From: Sphingobacterium olei | GTDB taxonomy: Bacteria; Bacteroidota; Bacteroidia; Sphingobacteriales; Sphingobacteriaceae | Direction of reading: 5' to 3' | NCBI RefSeq assembly: GCF_005048855.1 | Contig: NZ_SUME01000002.1 | Coordinates: 601,057 to 665,056 of the forward strand | Length of the DNA: 64,000 bases | Part shown: in pieces, positions 36,156 through 45,200 of the stretch | Position numbering within the stretch: position 1 is the first letter of the stretch | Layout of the letters: every line of letters starts with the position of its first letter | Translations under genes and position numbers: made by a program | Notes under the pieces: generated by a model | What the model saw: the letters and a program-made list of their open reading frames with translations, nothing else | Told to the model about the DNA's origin: nothing | Databases searched by the model: none

Positions 36156-36739
36156 TACTCCTCCACATTCATTTTTTTTTCATTTGTCCCTAATTCCGCT
36201 AATTTGACCATTTCAGCCAGTTTGGCGCGCGCTTTAAATAAATTAGATTTTGATGTGCCTATAGAAACATTTAACATTTCGGCAATCTCCTCGTGGTTAT
36301 ACCCTTCAATGACATAAAGGTTGAAAACTGCTCGATAGGAAGGGCTAAGAGCATGAATCATGAGTATCAGATCATCATAGTGCAATTTAGCATATATCTG
36401 CTCGTAACGATCTCCGAGATGTTCATAATCGCTTATATCTGATGTATACGCAAACTTAAGATTGTGTCGATAAAAATCTATCGCGGTATTGGTCATAATT
36501 TTTCTAATCCAGGGCTCCATTGGTTTACTGATATCAAATTTCTTGATTTGTGTAAAGATTTTATAGAAACCCTCGTTCATTATACTGGCAGCATCTTCTC
36601 TATTGTTGGCATATCTCGTACAGATAGCTATCGAAAATGCATAGAAAACACGATAGAGCTCTTTTTGAGATCTACGGTCTTCCTTTATACAACCCTTAAT
36701 AATATTTTTGATGGAATTAATCTGCGTAATGGATTTCAC
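36155..36739 (-). CDS. ECF RNA polymerase sigma factor
   Basis: A 194-residue extracytoplasmic-function sigma factor with region 2 (about 22-90; promoter -10 recognition) and region 4 (about 125-180), including Y-V-I-E-G-Y-N-H-E-E-I-A-E-M-L-N-V-S-I-G-T as helix-turn-helix. The GTG at 36739 was chosen because AAAGGAG lies 5 nt before it and the promoter at 36762-36788 puts the transcript start near 36755; a TTG one codon upstream is too close to that site. It is coupled to the Dma-type gene. An identical promoter architecture on both sides of the intergenic region suggests it drives itself and the divergent lipoprotein-cytochrome operon. Confidence 0.9.
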   Translation of the reverse strand: MKSITQINSIKNIIKGCIKEDRRSQKELYRVFYAFSIAICTRYANNREDAASIMNEGFYKIFTQIKKFDISKPMEPWIRKIMTNTAIDFYRHNLKFAYTSDISDYEHLGDRYEQIYAKLHYDDLILMIHALSPSYRAVFNLYVIEGYNHEEIAEMLNVSIGTSKSNLFKARAKLAEMVKLAELGTNEKKMNVEE

Positions 36740-36761
36740 CAATTCTCCTTTCTACTCTACC

Positions 36762-36788
36762 TACGTAAGGTAACTCCAAAAGGTTGCC
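36762..36788 (-). promoter_or_regulatory. ECF-type promoter for the sigma-factor gene
   Basis: On the minus strand: GGCAACCTTTT (-35, with the AAC core typical of ECF promoters), 12 nt, then CGTA (-10). It lies 23 nt before the sigma-factor start, allowing a short leader with its AAAGGAG. The plus-strand promoter at 36831-36857 has exactly the same two motifs and spacing. Confidence 0.75.
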
Positions 36789-36830
36789 TGCATTAGTAAT
36801 TTTTTTTTTTAGAACTTTTTTTCTCCTCGT

Positions 36831-36857
36831 GGCAACCTTTTGTAATCCATCTCCGTA
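36831..36857 (+). promoter_or_regulatory. ECF-type promoter for the lipoprotein operon
   Basis: GGCAACCTTTT (36831-36841), 12 nt, CGTA (36854-36857), identical in form to the divergent copy. The expected transcript start is near 36864. That rules out an upstream ATG at 36862 and supports the ATG at 36889 as the true start of the PF03640 lipoprotein. Between the two -35 boxes lies a run of ten T. An RNA terminator reading of this 11-bp inverted repeat was rejected. Confidence 0.75.
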
Positions 36858-36888
36858 CTATATGTTACAACATTCAACATGGAAAGAT

Positions 36889-37734
36889 ATGATTAATTTT
36901 TTAAAAACGCCAGTTTATGCCTCGCTACTAGTGATGGCCTTTTCAACATTTATCTCGTGCTCAGATGACGAGAACGAATTGAAGAATGACCCAATGGGTT
37001 TACAGCTACGAGCTGATCCTGTTTTCGGGGATGTCCTTACGGATGCGAAGGGAAAAACTCTATACTTCTTTTCCAACGACGCAAAAGGCACTTCGACATG
37101 CACAGCTGGCTGCTTGACAACGTGGCCTAAATATCATAGTGCCGAAACGAGTACTGACATGGCAGTCGACAAAGCCGAGATTGGAGAAATTACCAGGGCC
37201 GACGGATCTAAGCAGACAACCTATAAAGGTTGGCCGTTATACTACTTTACTGGCGACAATAGTGCCAATACCATCAATGGCGATGGATTAGAAAAAATCT
37301 GGTTCGTAGCAAAACCAGACTATATGCTAATGGTTGTGAACAGCCAATTGGTGGGAGCTAATGGAAAAAATTATAAAGAAGATCTGTCTGAAGGAATGGG
37401 AAATACAATTTACTTTACAGACGATCGTGGACGCACACTTTATGCCTTTGCTCCAGATAAATTCAATAAAAACACATTCACCAAAGAAGACTTTAGTAAC
37501 GATCCTATATGGCCGATTTATCAAATGATAAGCGGAGCACTACCTTCGATAATTGCTGACGAACTAATAGATAATATAGACGTATTTGGTAAAAAACAGC
37601 TTACCTACAAAGGATGGCCGCTCTACTATTTTGGCCAGGACAGCCAAACTGGAGATAATAAAGGAGTAAGCGTACCGCAACCCGGTATATGGCCGATTGT
37701 AAACGAAAACAGCTCCATAGCCCCAAGCAATTAA
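36889..37734 (+). CDS. PF03640 secreted-repeat lipoprotein
   Basis: A 281-residue lipoprotein (lipobox F-I-S-C-S-D-D) of the COG4315/PF03640 secreted-repeat family, function unknown but often linked to electron transfer. Two repeat units are seen, each with G-x-T-L-Y-F/A-F and T-Y-K-G-W-P-L-Y-Y-F. The first keeps the C-T-A-G-C pair; the second has lost it. The ATG at 36889 fits the promoter position and the short GGAAAG leader. It is first in a four-gene operon with a cytochrome c, a YceI protein and a DUF5777 barrel, read divergently from the sigma factor. Confidence 0.85.
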   Translation: MINFLKTPVYASLLVMAFSTFISCSDDENELKNDPMGLQLRADPVFGDVLTDAKGKTLYFFSNDAKGTSTCTAGCLTTWPKYHSAETSTDMAVDKAEIGEITRADGSKQTTYKGWPLYYFTGDNSANTINGDGLEKIWFVAKPDYMLMVVNSQLVGANGKNYKEDLSEGMGNTIYFTDDRGRTLYAFAPDKFNKNTFTKEDFSNDPIWPIYQMISGALPSIIADELIDNIDVFGKKQLTYKGWPLYYFGQDSQTGDNKGVSVPQPGIWPIVNENSSIAPSN

Positions 37735-37749
37735 GTTTATACTAAAAGA

Positions 37750-38166
37750 ATGAACATGAAATTAGTACAATTAAAAAACAGATGCAGACGCACCCGCCCG
37801 TTAACAAGCACGAACATCGTCGTATTATCCATCATTGCGATTATCACCGCTATAGTAAGCTGTTCTAAAGACCAAGCAGCAGAACCAAATCCAGAACCGC
37901 CTCCTGAAAGCGTAACTGTAGAAAATGTAAGTTATACCAACTTTGCAAGAACTCTTTTTGAAAGCAAATGCAGCTCATGCCACGTGGCCGGAGCATCCGC
38001 GAGCGGAAAATGGACTTTCAGCGGATATACATCCGTTAAAAACAATGCTGCCACCATAAAAAACGTCGTACTCGAAAATCGCACCATGCCTTTGGGTGGA
38101 TCATTAACATCACAGGAAAGAGAATTACTCGCGGCCTGGTTCACTCGTAATACACCCGAAAACTAA
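37750..38166 (+). CDS. Cytochrome c lipoprotein
   Basis: A 138-residue monohaem c-type cytochrome: lipobox Cys38 (A-I-V-S-C), a Pro/Glu-rich linker, then a haem site C-S-S-C-H at 74-78 and a likely axial Met113 in R-T-M-P-L-G. It is small for a class I cytochrome but all haem ligands are present. Haem is attached in the periplasm by an unseen maturation system. It lies 15 bp after the PF03640 gene and 10 bp before YceI, so electron transfer to or from those proteins is the inferred role. Confidence 0.88.
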   Translation: MNMKLVQLKNRCRRTRPLTSTNIVVLSIIAIITAIVSCSKDQAAEPNPEPPPESVTVENVSYTNFARTLFESKCSSCHVAGASASGKWTFSGYTSVKNNAATIKNVVLENRTMPLGGSLTSQERELLAAWFTRNTPEN

Positions 38167-38176
38167 TTGAACAAAT

Positions 38177-38725
38177 ATGCGGAAATTGATAAAATACATC
38201 ATATTACTAACGAGTTGTCTACCTATGTTGGTTTACGCACAAAAAACGCTGACAGCTAAGCATGCGGAGATTTCTTTCTTTAGCAATGCTCCCTTAGAAG
38301 ATATACAAGCTATTAGCAAAACTGCTGCCTCCGCTTTGAACCTCAGCACCGGAGATATTGTCTTTAAGGTAAGAAATACCTCGTTTGAATTTGACAAAAA
38401 ACTAATGCAGGAGCATTTTAATGAAAATTATATGGAAAGCGATAAGTATCCGCTATCTGAATTCAAAGGTAAAATTGATGAACCACAAAAGTTAAATAAA
38501 AACGGAACCTACGTAGTCGATGTGTCAGGTACACTTCTCATCCATGGGGTAACCAAACTCTATCAAACTAAGGCTAAGATTATTGTCAAAGACAATATAC
38601 TATCTGCGACCTGCCGCTTTAACGTTAAACTTGCAGACCACAAGATTAAGATACCCTCTATTGTAGGTAGAAACATTGCCGAAGTCGTAAATATTGAGAT
38701 ATCAGCAAGCTATAAACCTCAGTAA
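38177..38725 (+). CDS. YceI family periplasmic lipid-binding protein
   Basis: A 182-residue exported YceI-like protein (signal about 1-21, ending V-Y-A-Q). The family forms a lipocalin-like barrel that binds polyprenyl or quinone-like lipids. The family pattern is visible: strand-rich N-terminus F-F-S-N-A-P, then F-x-F-x-x-x-L-M-Q-E-H-F-N-E-N-Y-M-E-S-D-K-Y-P and the G-T-L-L-I-H-G-V-T-K stretch. It is 10 bp after the cytochrome c gene and 22 bp before the DUF5777 barrel. A role in carrying an isoprenoid for the redox partners is inferred. Confidence 0.88.
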   Translation: MRKLIKYIILLTSCLPMLVYAQKTLTAKHAEISFFSNAPLEDIQAISKTAASALNLSTGDIVFKVRNTSFEFDKKLMQEHFNENYMESDKYPLSEFKGKIDEPQKLNKNGTYVVDVSGTLLIHGVTKLYQTKAKIIVKDNILSATCRFNVKLADHKIKIPSIVGRNIAEVVNIEISASYKPQ

Positions 38726-38747
38726 TATTAATTCCTCAATCATAACT

Positions 38748-39698
38748 ATGAAATTATTGTATTTGAAAATCGTAACAGCCATTGTTCTAACCATGCCACT
38801 TTTGTCGTTTGCACAGGAAGACCTGGACAAGCTCATCGAGCTGGAAACCAATAATTCCGAGAAAATATTGGCAACCTTTAAATCAGGTAATTTGATCAAT
38901 ATAAAGACTACCGAAACCATTCATAAGAATGAAATGGACTTCCGTGTAGACCATCGCTTCGGAGATCTTGCCGGTCGAGCAGGGGGTGTAAAGAATTTCT
39001 TTGGGATGGATCATTCGACAGATATACGTATAGGTTTTGATTACGGTTTATTCGACAATGTGACAGTCGGCATAGCACGGGCAAAAGGTGCTACAGCTGC
39101 GACTCAACTTTATGAAATGAATGTAAAATATCGCTTTCTAGACCAAACACAGGATAATGTGAGACCAATTAGTATTGCTTTCTTCGCGAGTACAACGGCT
39201 GCAGCTGTAGGAACTTCAAATGACCCAGTTTCTCCAATCAGTTATGGGGGATTCGGGGATCGGTTAACCTATATCAGCCAATTTATCATCGCCCGAAAGT
39301 TTAGCCCATCTTTTTCCTTTGCTATTCTACCAACCTATACGCACCGCAACTATACAGCTTTTGGAGATCAGAATAGCGTTTTTGCCATCGGAGCAGGAGG
39401 ACGCTTGAAAATAAGTAAGCGTATGGCTGTCGTTGCTGATTATTTTCTGCCCTTCAGAAATCAAGAGAAAAAACAATACATAGAAGAGGTGAATCAACAG
39501 AAATTCTATAATGCCTTGGGTGTAGGTCTAGAGCTGGAAACTGGCGGACATATATTCCATCTAAATTTTACTAACGCTACCGCGGTGCAAGAGTCACAAT
39601 TCATAACCGAGACAACAAGCACATGGACCAAAGGGCAATTTAGATGGGGTTTTAGTATCGCAAGACGATTCTCTTTCGCTAAAAATAAAGAAAAATAG
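38748..39698 (+). CDS. DUF5777 outer-membrane barrel protein
   Basis: A 316-residue exported protein (signal about 1-22, ending S-F-A-Q) of the DUF5777 barrel family; function unknown. The pattern N-E-M-D-F-R-V-D-H-R-F-G-D, then alternating strands and F-R-W-G-F-S-I-A-R-R-F-S-F near the end, fits an outer-membrane barrel. The ATG at 38748 was chosen over an upstream ATG that would overlap YceI. It closes the sigma-controlled operon; members of this family are often found beside YceI and cytochrome genes. A short hairpin (39766-39795) follows. Confidence 0.8.
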   Translation: MKLLYLKIVTAIVLTMPLLSFAQEDLDKLIELETNNSEKILATFKSGNLINIKTTETIHKNEMDFRVDHRFGDLAGRAGGVKNFFGMDHSTDIRIGFDYGLFDNVTVGIARAKGATAATQLYEMNVKYRFLDQTQDNVRPISIAFFASTTAAAVGTSNDPVSPISYGGFGDRLTYISQFIIARKFSPSFSFAILPTYTHRNYTAFGDQNSVFAIGAGGRLKISKRMAVVADYFLPFRNQEKKQYIEEVNQQKFYNALGVGLELETGGHIFHLNFTNATAVQESQFITETTSTWTKGQFRWGFSIARRFSFAKNKEK

Positions 39699-39765
39699 CT
39701 TATTCCAAAACTTACTTTTAGTAAAATTTAGTGCCTTTTCTAAGCATTAACGTATTTAGAGAGGT

Positions 39766-39795
39766 AATCAGTCCTTTATGTATAGAGGACTGATT
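39766..39795. terminator. Weak hairpin between converging genes
   Basis: AATCAGTCCT (39766-39775) pairs with AGGACTGATT (39786-39795) across a 10-nt loop. Neither side has a long T run, so termination would be weak or factor-assisted. It lies between the DUF5777 gene and the convergent small lipoprotein. Confidence 0.35.
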
Positions 39796-39801
39796 GCTAT
39801 C

Positions 39802-40035
39802 TTACAACGCTCGGTACAGATAAACGTCATACTTATGGTGTCCTCTGCCCTTCTTCGTCTTTTTCTTCTGTTGTCCGGGGGCATATCGCTTTGCGGATTT
39901 ATCCCCATAGACCTTCTTTGCTTTCCCCGGAGGTACATGTCCACGCGCATTTCGATGCGTGTAACAGGAGGAAAAGCTCAACAACATAGCGAACACTAGA
40001 ATAAACCCTAAAATTTTTCTCATTTTCATACTCAT
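39802..40035 (-). CDS. Small basic lipoprotein
   Basis: A 77-residue lipoprotein: signal of about 23 residues ending S-S-C-Y, then a strongly basic chain with P-P-G-K-A-K-K-V-Y-G-D-K-S-A-K-R-Y-A-P-G-Q-Q-K-K and a His/Tyr-rich tail. Similar short PPGxAKK lipoproteins are widespread in Bacteroidota but have no known role. The start is one of three in-frame ATGs within seven codons; the outermost has an AGAAG site in front. The basic tail could bind DNA, LPS or polyanionic glycan. It stands alone. Confidence 0.65.
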   Translation of the reverse strand: MSMKMRKILGFILVFAMLLSFSSCYTHRNARGHVPPGKAKKVYGDKSAKRYAPGQQKKKTKKGRGHHKYDVYLYRAL

Positions 40036-40186
40036 CTTCTATGTCGCTATATAAACAAATACTAGACCACAATTTGTTTCGGCTTATCACACACTATTAA
40101 ACCCTGCCCTAAATTGATGCTTAGGCCATCACCGAGGTAACGACGATTACTTTCAGTTTTAATACTGAACCTATCTGAAATAAGAA

Positions 40187-40230
40187 CCCCAGTGAATAAC
40201 CTGTACAGAATAACAGGTTATTCACTGGGG
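40187..40230. terminator. Strong hairpin after the second susCD operon
   Basis: An 18-bp perfect inverted repeat (40187-40204 and 40213-40230) with an 8-nt loop; the left arm starts CCCCAGTGAATAACC. It lies 29 bp beyond the susD stop on the minus strand and is followed there by a T-rich stretch. It most likely ends the susC-susD transcript. Nothing else was seen in 40036-40258. Confidence 0.8.
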
Positions 40231-40258
40231 CTAAATAAAAAGTAGCCGTCTTTATTAT

Positions 40259-42268
40259 TTAAAATGTGTCCTCATCTGCTACCGCATCTTCCCAGTTATC
40301 CCATTTTGGTACGCTTGGATCGTAGCCATCATAGCCATAGTTCTGGGCAAGTCGTCCATTTATGTTAGCAGTGATTGCTGAATTAGGAATAGGCCAGTAC
40401 ATATTCTTTTTATCCATAGTATAGTTTGGTTCACTAATGCCGGGAGCATTGATCTGGATGGGACCTTTATTATAGATGCTATAATGAATAATACGCTGAT
40501 ACCAGTAACTTCCCCCCGTTGCATCGGTACCGCTCTGTTTATCAAATGTTTCCAAAGAATAAGTATTACCCCATTCGTCCGGTCTTCCGCTACGGGCTAA
40601 GCATAGCGATACCCGTTTCAATTCCACATTGCGCCATTCTTCCCAATATAGCTCCCGCGCACGTTCGTTCATAATGTCGCCGATCGTCACGTTACCGGTA
40701 TACAACTGGGAACATTTCGCCCGCTGTCGCACGGCATTCAAATCGTCTTTGATCGTTCCATCGCTAGGATTCATATAGTATTTGGCTTCTGCTCGAAGTA
40801 GATACGCTTCGGCCAAACGGTAGAGATACCAGTCTGCATTCCCACCATTTGTAGCACCTCGATGTCCATCCGATCCGACAATATTAGCTTCAGCCACCGG
40901 ATCATCCAAAAAAAGTTTATAATGGGGTACATCAAACCAACGGCGGATCGTATCGCTACATAACAAGGCACCATTGTCCGGGTTAAAAAGCGCAAGTGGT
41001 TTACCAAATTCGGTGGATGCTTTATTATTTACCTTGTAATCTTCCATACGGATCCAGTTGCCCGCCTCTGAGCTATGCCGCAAGTCAGTTTCATCCATTA
41101 CTCCATTCACCCGCCATAGGTTGGTCATGTGAAAGCGCGTAGGGCGAAAGGTTCCTATCCCACGTCCGAACGCCCGCATATAATCGTATTGTGAGTTGTA
41201 GTCTGCGGTATTCCTTCGGATGTTCATCAGAGCCTGCCGACCGTCTTTTGCCTGTACTCGGTTGTCAAAAACAAAAGGATACAATATACGCATGGTCAGC
41301 ATTTTTACAAAAGATTCGGCATCCGATCCCCGATTAGGCATCCCCATAATTACTTCTTGATTTGCTGTAATCAACTTGTTCTCGGCGCGATGTAAATCCC
41401 AGATCACATTTCGGGTGATAGGCCAAGTCTCTGGCTCTCCACCGTCGTTAAACGTACCGAAGGTATTTAGCATGAGTGCATAGCCAGACTGATTGATCAG
41501 AATATCCAACTGTTCCTTGGCTTTAGCATATTCTCCAATCGCCAAATAACATTTTGCCAACAACATGCGGCAAGCACCTTTATTAACCATACCAACTAAA
41601 CCTATTTCGCTTTGGTTGGGCACCCAATCTACAGCAAGCTCCATATCCTGCGTGATCATCTTTAGAATAGCTTCCCGTTTGGTCGTACGGTAATTCTGCT
41701 TGGGAACCTCCACTAATTTAGTAACCAAGGGCACGTCGCCGTATTGGAACACTAAGGCCAGATAACGGAATGCGCGGTGAAAGTACGCTTGTCCTTTAAA
41801 TCGATTTTTGGTCGCATCGTCCAAATCCTGTACACCGTCTACGTAATGGAGAATAGTATTTGCATTCCTAATACCGTTATAGGTTTCGTCCCAAAAGTAC
41901 CACAGGCTATTGGTCCGATCTAGGTTATTGTGAGTGCCGTCATCACTTGTAGGTGTAAGCATATTGGCCACATCTGCAAGCATATTTCGCTTGTCGGTCG
42001 CAGAAGCCACCATCAGTTCGGAAAAAATATATTCCGTACCCAGCGATAACATTTCATTATGATCTGTCATCCAATATAACTTAAGGTGACGGTCACTAAT
42101 AGCCATGACGGCCTCTAATCCAGATTTAGAATTGAAAGTAGTTCCTGGTTCATAGAAGGAAAGTGGATCCGGATTTAAAAAATCCCGTGAGCAACTACTG
42201 TTCAAAATAGTGCCTGCTATTAATACGGTATATAATATACGATTTAATTTATGTTGTATCTTCTTCAT
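40259..42268 (-). CDS. susD: SusD/RagB lipoprotein, second locus
   Basis: A 669-residue SusD-family outer-membrane lipoprotein (lipobox N-S-S-C-S, then R-D-F-L-N-P-D-P), larger than typical members of about 500-600. TPR-like helices carry G-Q-A-Y-F-H-R-A-F-R-Y-L, and the C-terminal R-A-R-E-L-Y-W-E-E-W-R-N-V-E-L-K-R-V pattern is standard. It is 19 bp after its susC partner and ends before a strong terminator, with no enzyme gene attached. Substrate is therefore unknown; peptides, glycans or a complex host or plant polymer are possible. Confidence 0.92.
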   Translation of the reverse strand: MKKIQHKLNRILYTVLIAGTILNSSCSRDFLNPDPLSFYEPGTTFNSKSGLEAVMAISDRHLKLYWMTDHNEMLSLGTEYIFSELMVASATDKRNMLADVANMLTPTSDDGTHNNLDRTNSLWYFWDETYNGIRNANTILHYVDGVQDLDDATKNRFKGQAYFHRAFRYLALVFQYGDVPLVTKLVEVPKQNYRTTKREAILKMITQDMELAVDWVPNQSEIGLVGMVNKGACRMLLAKCYLAIGEYAKAKEQLDILINQSGYALMLNTFGTFNDGGEPETWPITRNVIWDLHRAENKLITANQEVIMGMPNRGSDAESFVKMLTMRILYPFVFDNRVQAKDGRQALMNIRRNTADYNSQYDYMRAFGRGIGTFRPTRFHMTNLWRVNGVMDETDLRHSSEAGNWIRMEDYKVNNKASTEFGKPLALFNPDNGALLCSDTIRRWFDVPHYKLFLDDPVAEANIVGSDGHRGATNGGNADWYLYRLAEAYLLRAEAKYYMNPSDGTIKDDLNAVRQRAKCSQLYTGNVTIGDIMNERARELYWEEWRNVELKRVSLCLARSGRPDEWGNTYSLETFDKQSGTDATGGSYWYQRIIHYSIYNKGPIQINAPGISEPNYTMDKKNMYWPIPNSAITANINGRLAQNYGYDGYDPSVPKWDNWEDAVADEDTF

Positions 42269-42287
42269 CTCTGTCGTTTTTAATGCC

Positions 42288-45200
42288 CTAAAAAGTTAAA
42301 TTCAAACCAATAGTAAATGTACGGGACGCCCAAGAACCTGTTTCGGGATCACCGTATATCCATTCCTGTGCCCAAGTCGCCGTGTTACGCACGGCTCCAA
42401 ACACCTTGACCCGGTTTAAATTATACATGGTCGTCCATCGTTGTGGAAGCGTGTACCCCGCTGAAATATTATCCAGTCGGATAAAGGAACGGTTATACAA
42501 TTTTTGCGCGCCAGCAGCTCCTACCGGACCCGCAGCTTCTATTCGACCGAATTCATTTGTTGGATTATCAGGTGTCCAGTATTCTTTTGCAGGAAGATTG
42601 GCTAAAGCATACTGCATACGTCCACCATCATCATCGTTGTTGAGATAATTGCCCGACAAACTTTTATGTCCCATATAAGAGTAAATTTGAAAGGATAAGG
42701 TCAGATCTTTCCACAAGACAAATTCATTGCGTAAAGACCAGTGGTAAGGTGGAACGGTCTCACCTAGGAATTCTTTATCCCGATCATTATAAACATGCGT
42801 AACAGAACCATCTGTGTTAACTACATCGTCAGCACTATAATTATTTGCCACCTTAGGATCACCTGGCTTTTGTCCGTATTGTGCTGCTTCTTCAATTTCA
42901 TGCGTTTGCCATATTCCGGTTACGCGATAATTCCAGATGGTATTGATGGATTGGCCGATAAACCACCCATTTGTAATATCGTCTTGTTCTCTGCTTCCAG
43001 TTACGTTACCCCCTTCGTCCAACACGTCTTCATAATCATAATACAGGTGTTTAATTCGATTTTTATTATATGAAAACCCGAAGGTCGTAGACCAACGGAA
43101 ATTTTCCCGCTCGAAATTTTGGGTGTTAAGCGCAATCTCGACCCCACTGTTCTCTACCAGACCAAGGTTGGTCGTGATACTTTTAAATCCAGAAAAGCCT
43201 GCTATACGTTGATTCATGATCATATCGTGGCTCTGCATATTATAATATTCGAATGTTCCGGATATACGGTTGCTAAGAAATCCGAAATCCAATCCAACGT
43301 TCCATGCGGCAGTTTTCTCCCACTCTAAATTGGGACTAGCTAATCTGTCCATCATCAGATATCGGTACAATTGCAGCTGACCTGAAGCGTCAAGGTAACC
43401 TTGCATCTTTCCTCCTCCTCTTGAAAGATTAGCTAATGCCAAATATGGAGAACCAAGCGATCGATTACCATTTTTTCCGTATGAAATGCGCAGCTTACCG
43501 GAGCTCATAATATGATTCCATTTAAAAAAATCCTCGTTGGTAAACGTCCAAGCAGCACCCAAGGATGGAAATACGCCATACGGATCAGTCGAACCAAAAG
43601 CGGAATAGCCATCACGCCGAATTGTTCCAGTTAACATATAGCGATCGTCGTAATTGTAAAACAGGCGCGCCATCAATGCATCAGCTGTCTCGTGGGTATC
43701 ATTACTGGAATAACTACTTTCTTCTTTATTACCCATTCCAACATTATGAAAGCCTAACGCATCAGAAGGTAAAATGTTTCGTGCTTCAATGCGTTCTTGC
43801 CAGTACCGAAGTTGTTCGGCTTCTTGCACCAACGTTAAATTAAACCGATGCTTCTCTGCAAAGATATAATCCCAGTTGATTGTATTATTTAAGGACCAGT
43901 CAAAACGTTTCGCCGATTCCCGATTGGCACCACGCGCTTTAGGGTCAGACCCCGGTAAATCTGCCGACATAAAATAGCGGTCGTGGAAAAATTGATAACG
44001 CGGTGAAGCATTAAAGGAGTACGTAATATTAAAAGGCAGCTTAATTTTCGCTTGCAAGATCGTATTGAATACGGTAAAGCCCTTGTCCAATTCCAAATAT
44101 TGCCTTTGAAAATCGTAGTTGTACCCACGCTGGCTAAATTCGGAACTCAACGGAAACTGTAGCGGATTACCCATGCCGTCTTCATAATCGGCATAGGGAC
44201 TATTACGCATCATCTGATCCATGTCGATCTCTACATTACCATCCGAACGGTCTTGAAAGTTAACGTTGGCTCCTATTTCGAACCAATTGGTTACGTTGGC
44301 ATTTACCTTCATATTAGCACGTATCGCCCTATAGTTATCACTGACCACAGCGCCTTGATTCTCTAAATACCCCATGGAAAAATAATAGTTTGATCGTTCG
44401 CTTGCTCCGCTTACACTAGCATTATAATCTTGATCGAAGCCTGTACGAAAAGTTTTTTCAGTCCAGTCAACTGTTTTTCCGTCTAAAAAATTTTGCAGAG
44501 CATTACCTGTGAAACCCAAGCGTCTTGCCCAAATGCTTTGATCAGACTCATCTGCATCATTAGTGCTATACGCACGCCAACTATCGAGCGAAACTGTTGA
44601 CGGCAACTGATCTGGGCGCATAAAAAAGCCTGGCTGATTGGCAAACACGCCAGTTTGATAAGCCTCATATGCACCTGTTTCGGAATTGACTCCATAGGTG
44701 TTTTTTGTCAGCCAATCCTGTCGATGCTGTAGATACGCATCTGTAGCCCATCTTTTACGGAAATTACTCGGTCCGGTAGCCCCAAAATTGGCGTTGAAAT
44801 TTACAACAGGCTTACCGGGCTTACCCCTTTTGGTTGAAATAATGATAACTCCGTTAGCCGCTTTTGATCCATAAACGGCTGCCGCTGAGGCATCTTTCAA
44901 CACGTCAATCTGGTCGATATCATCTGGATTAATTTCGGAAAGTTCACCATAAAAAAACATACCGTCTACTACGAGCAACGGGCTATTATGATCGCCATCG
45001 GTATATACCGAACGTTGCCCGCGGATCTGCAAAGAACCTCCGCCCTTTGCCGACGCGCTATAACCAACATTAAGCCCTGGCGTTCCGCGCAGGATATCCT
45101 GCACCGTTCTAGGGTTTTCGTTTGCGATGCGATCTGGACGGATTTGGATAATGGAACCGGTCAGGTCCTTTTTCCGCATGGTACCATAACCCACCACAAC

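Noticed and set aside
36778..36841. An 11-bp inverted repeat with a T run as a terminator
   Set aside because: The arms are 42 nt apart and coincide exactly with the -35 boxes of two divergent ECF-type promoters, which explains them better.
39778..39999. A 73-codon plus-strand frame
   Set aside because: It is antisense to the small basic lipoprotein, which has a clear signal and lipobox.
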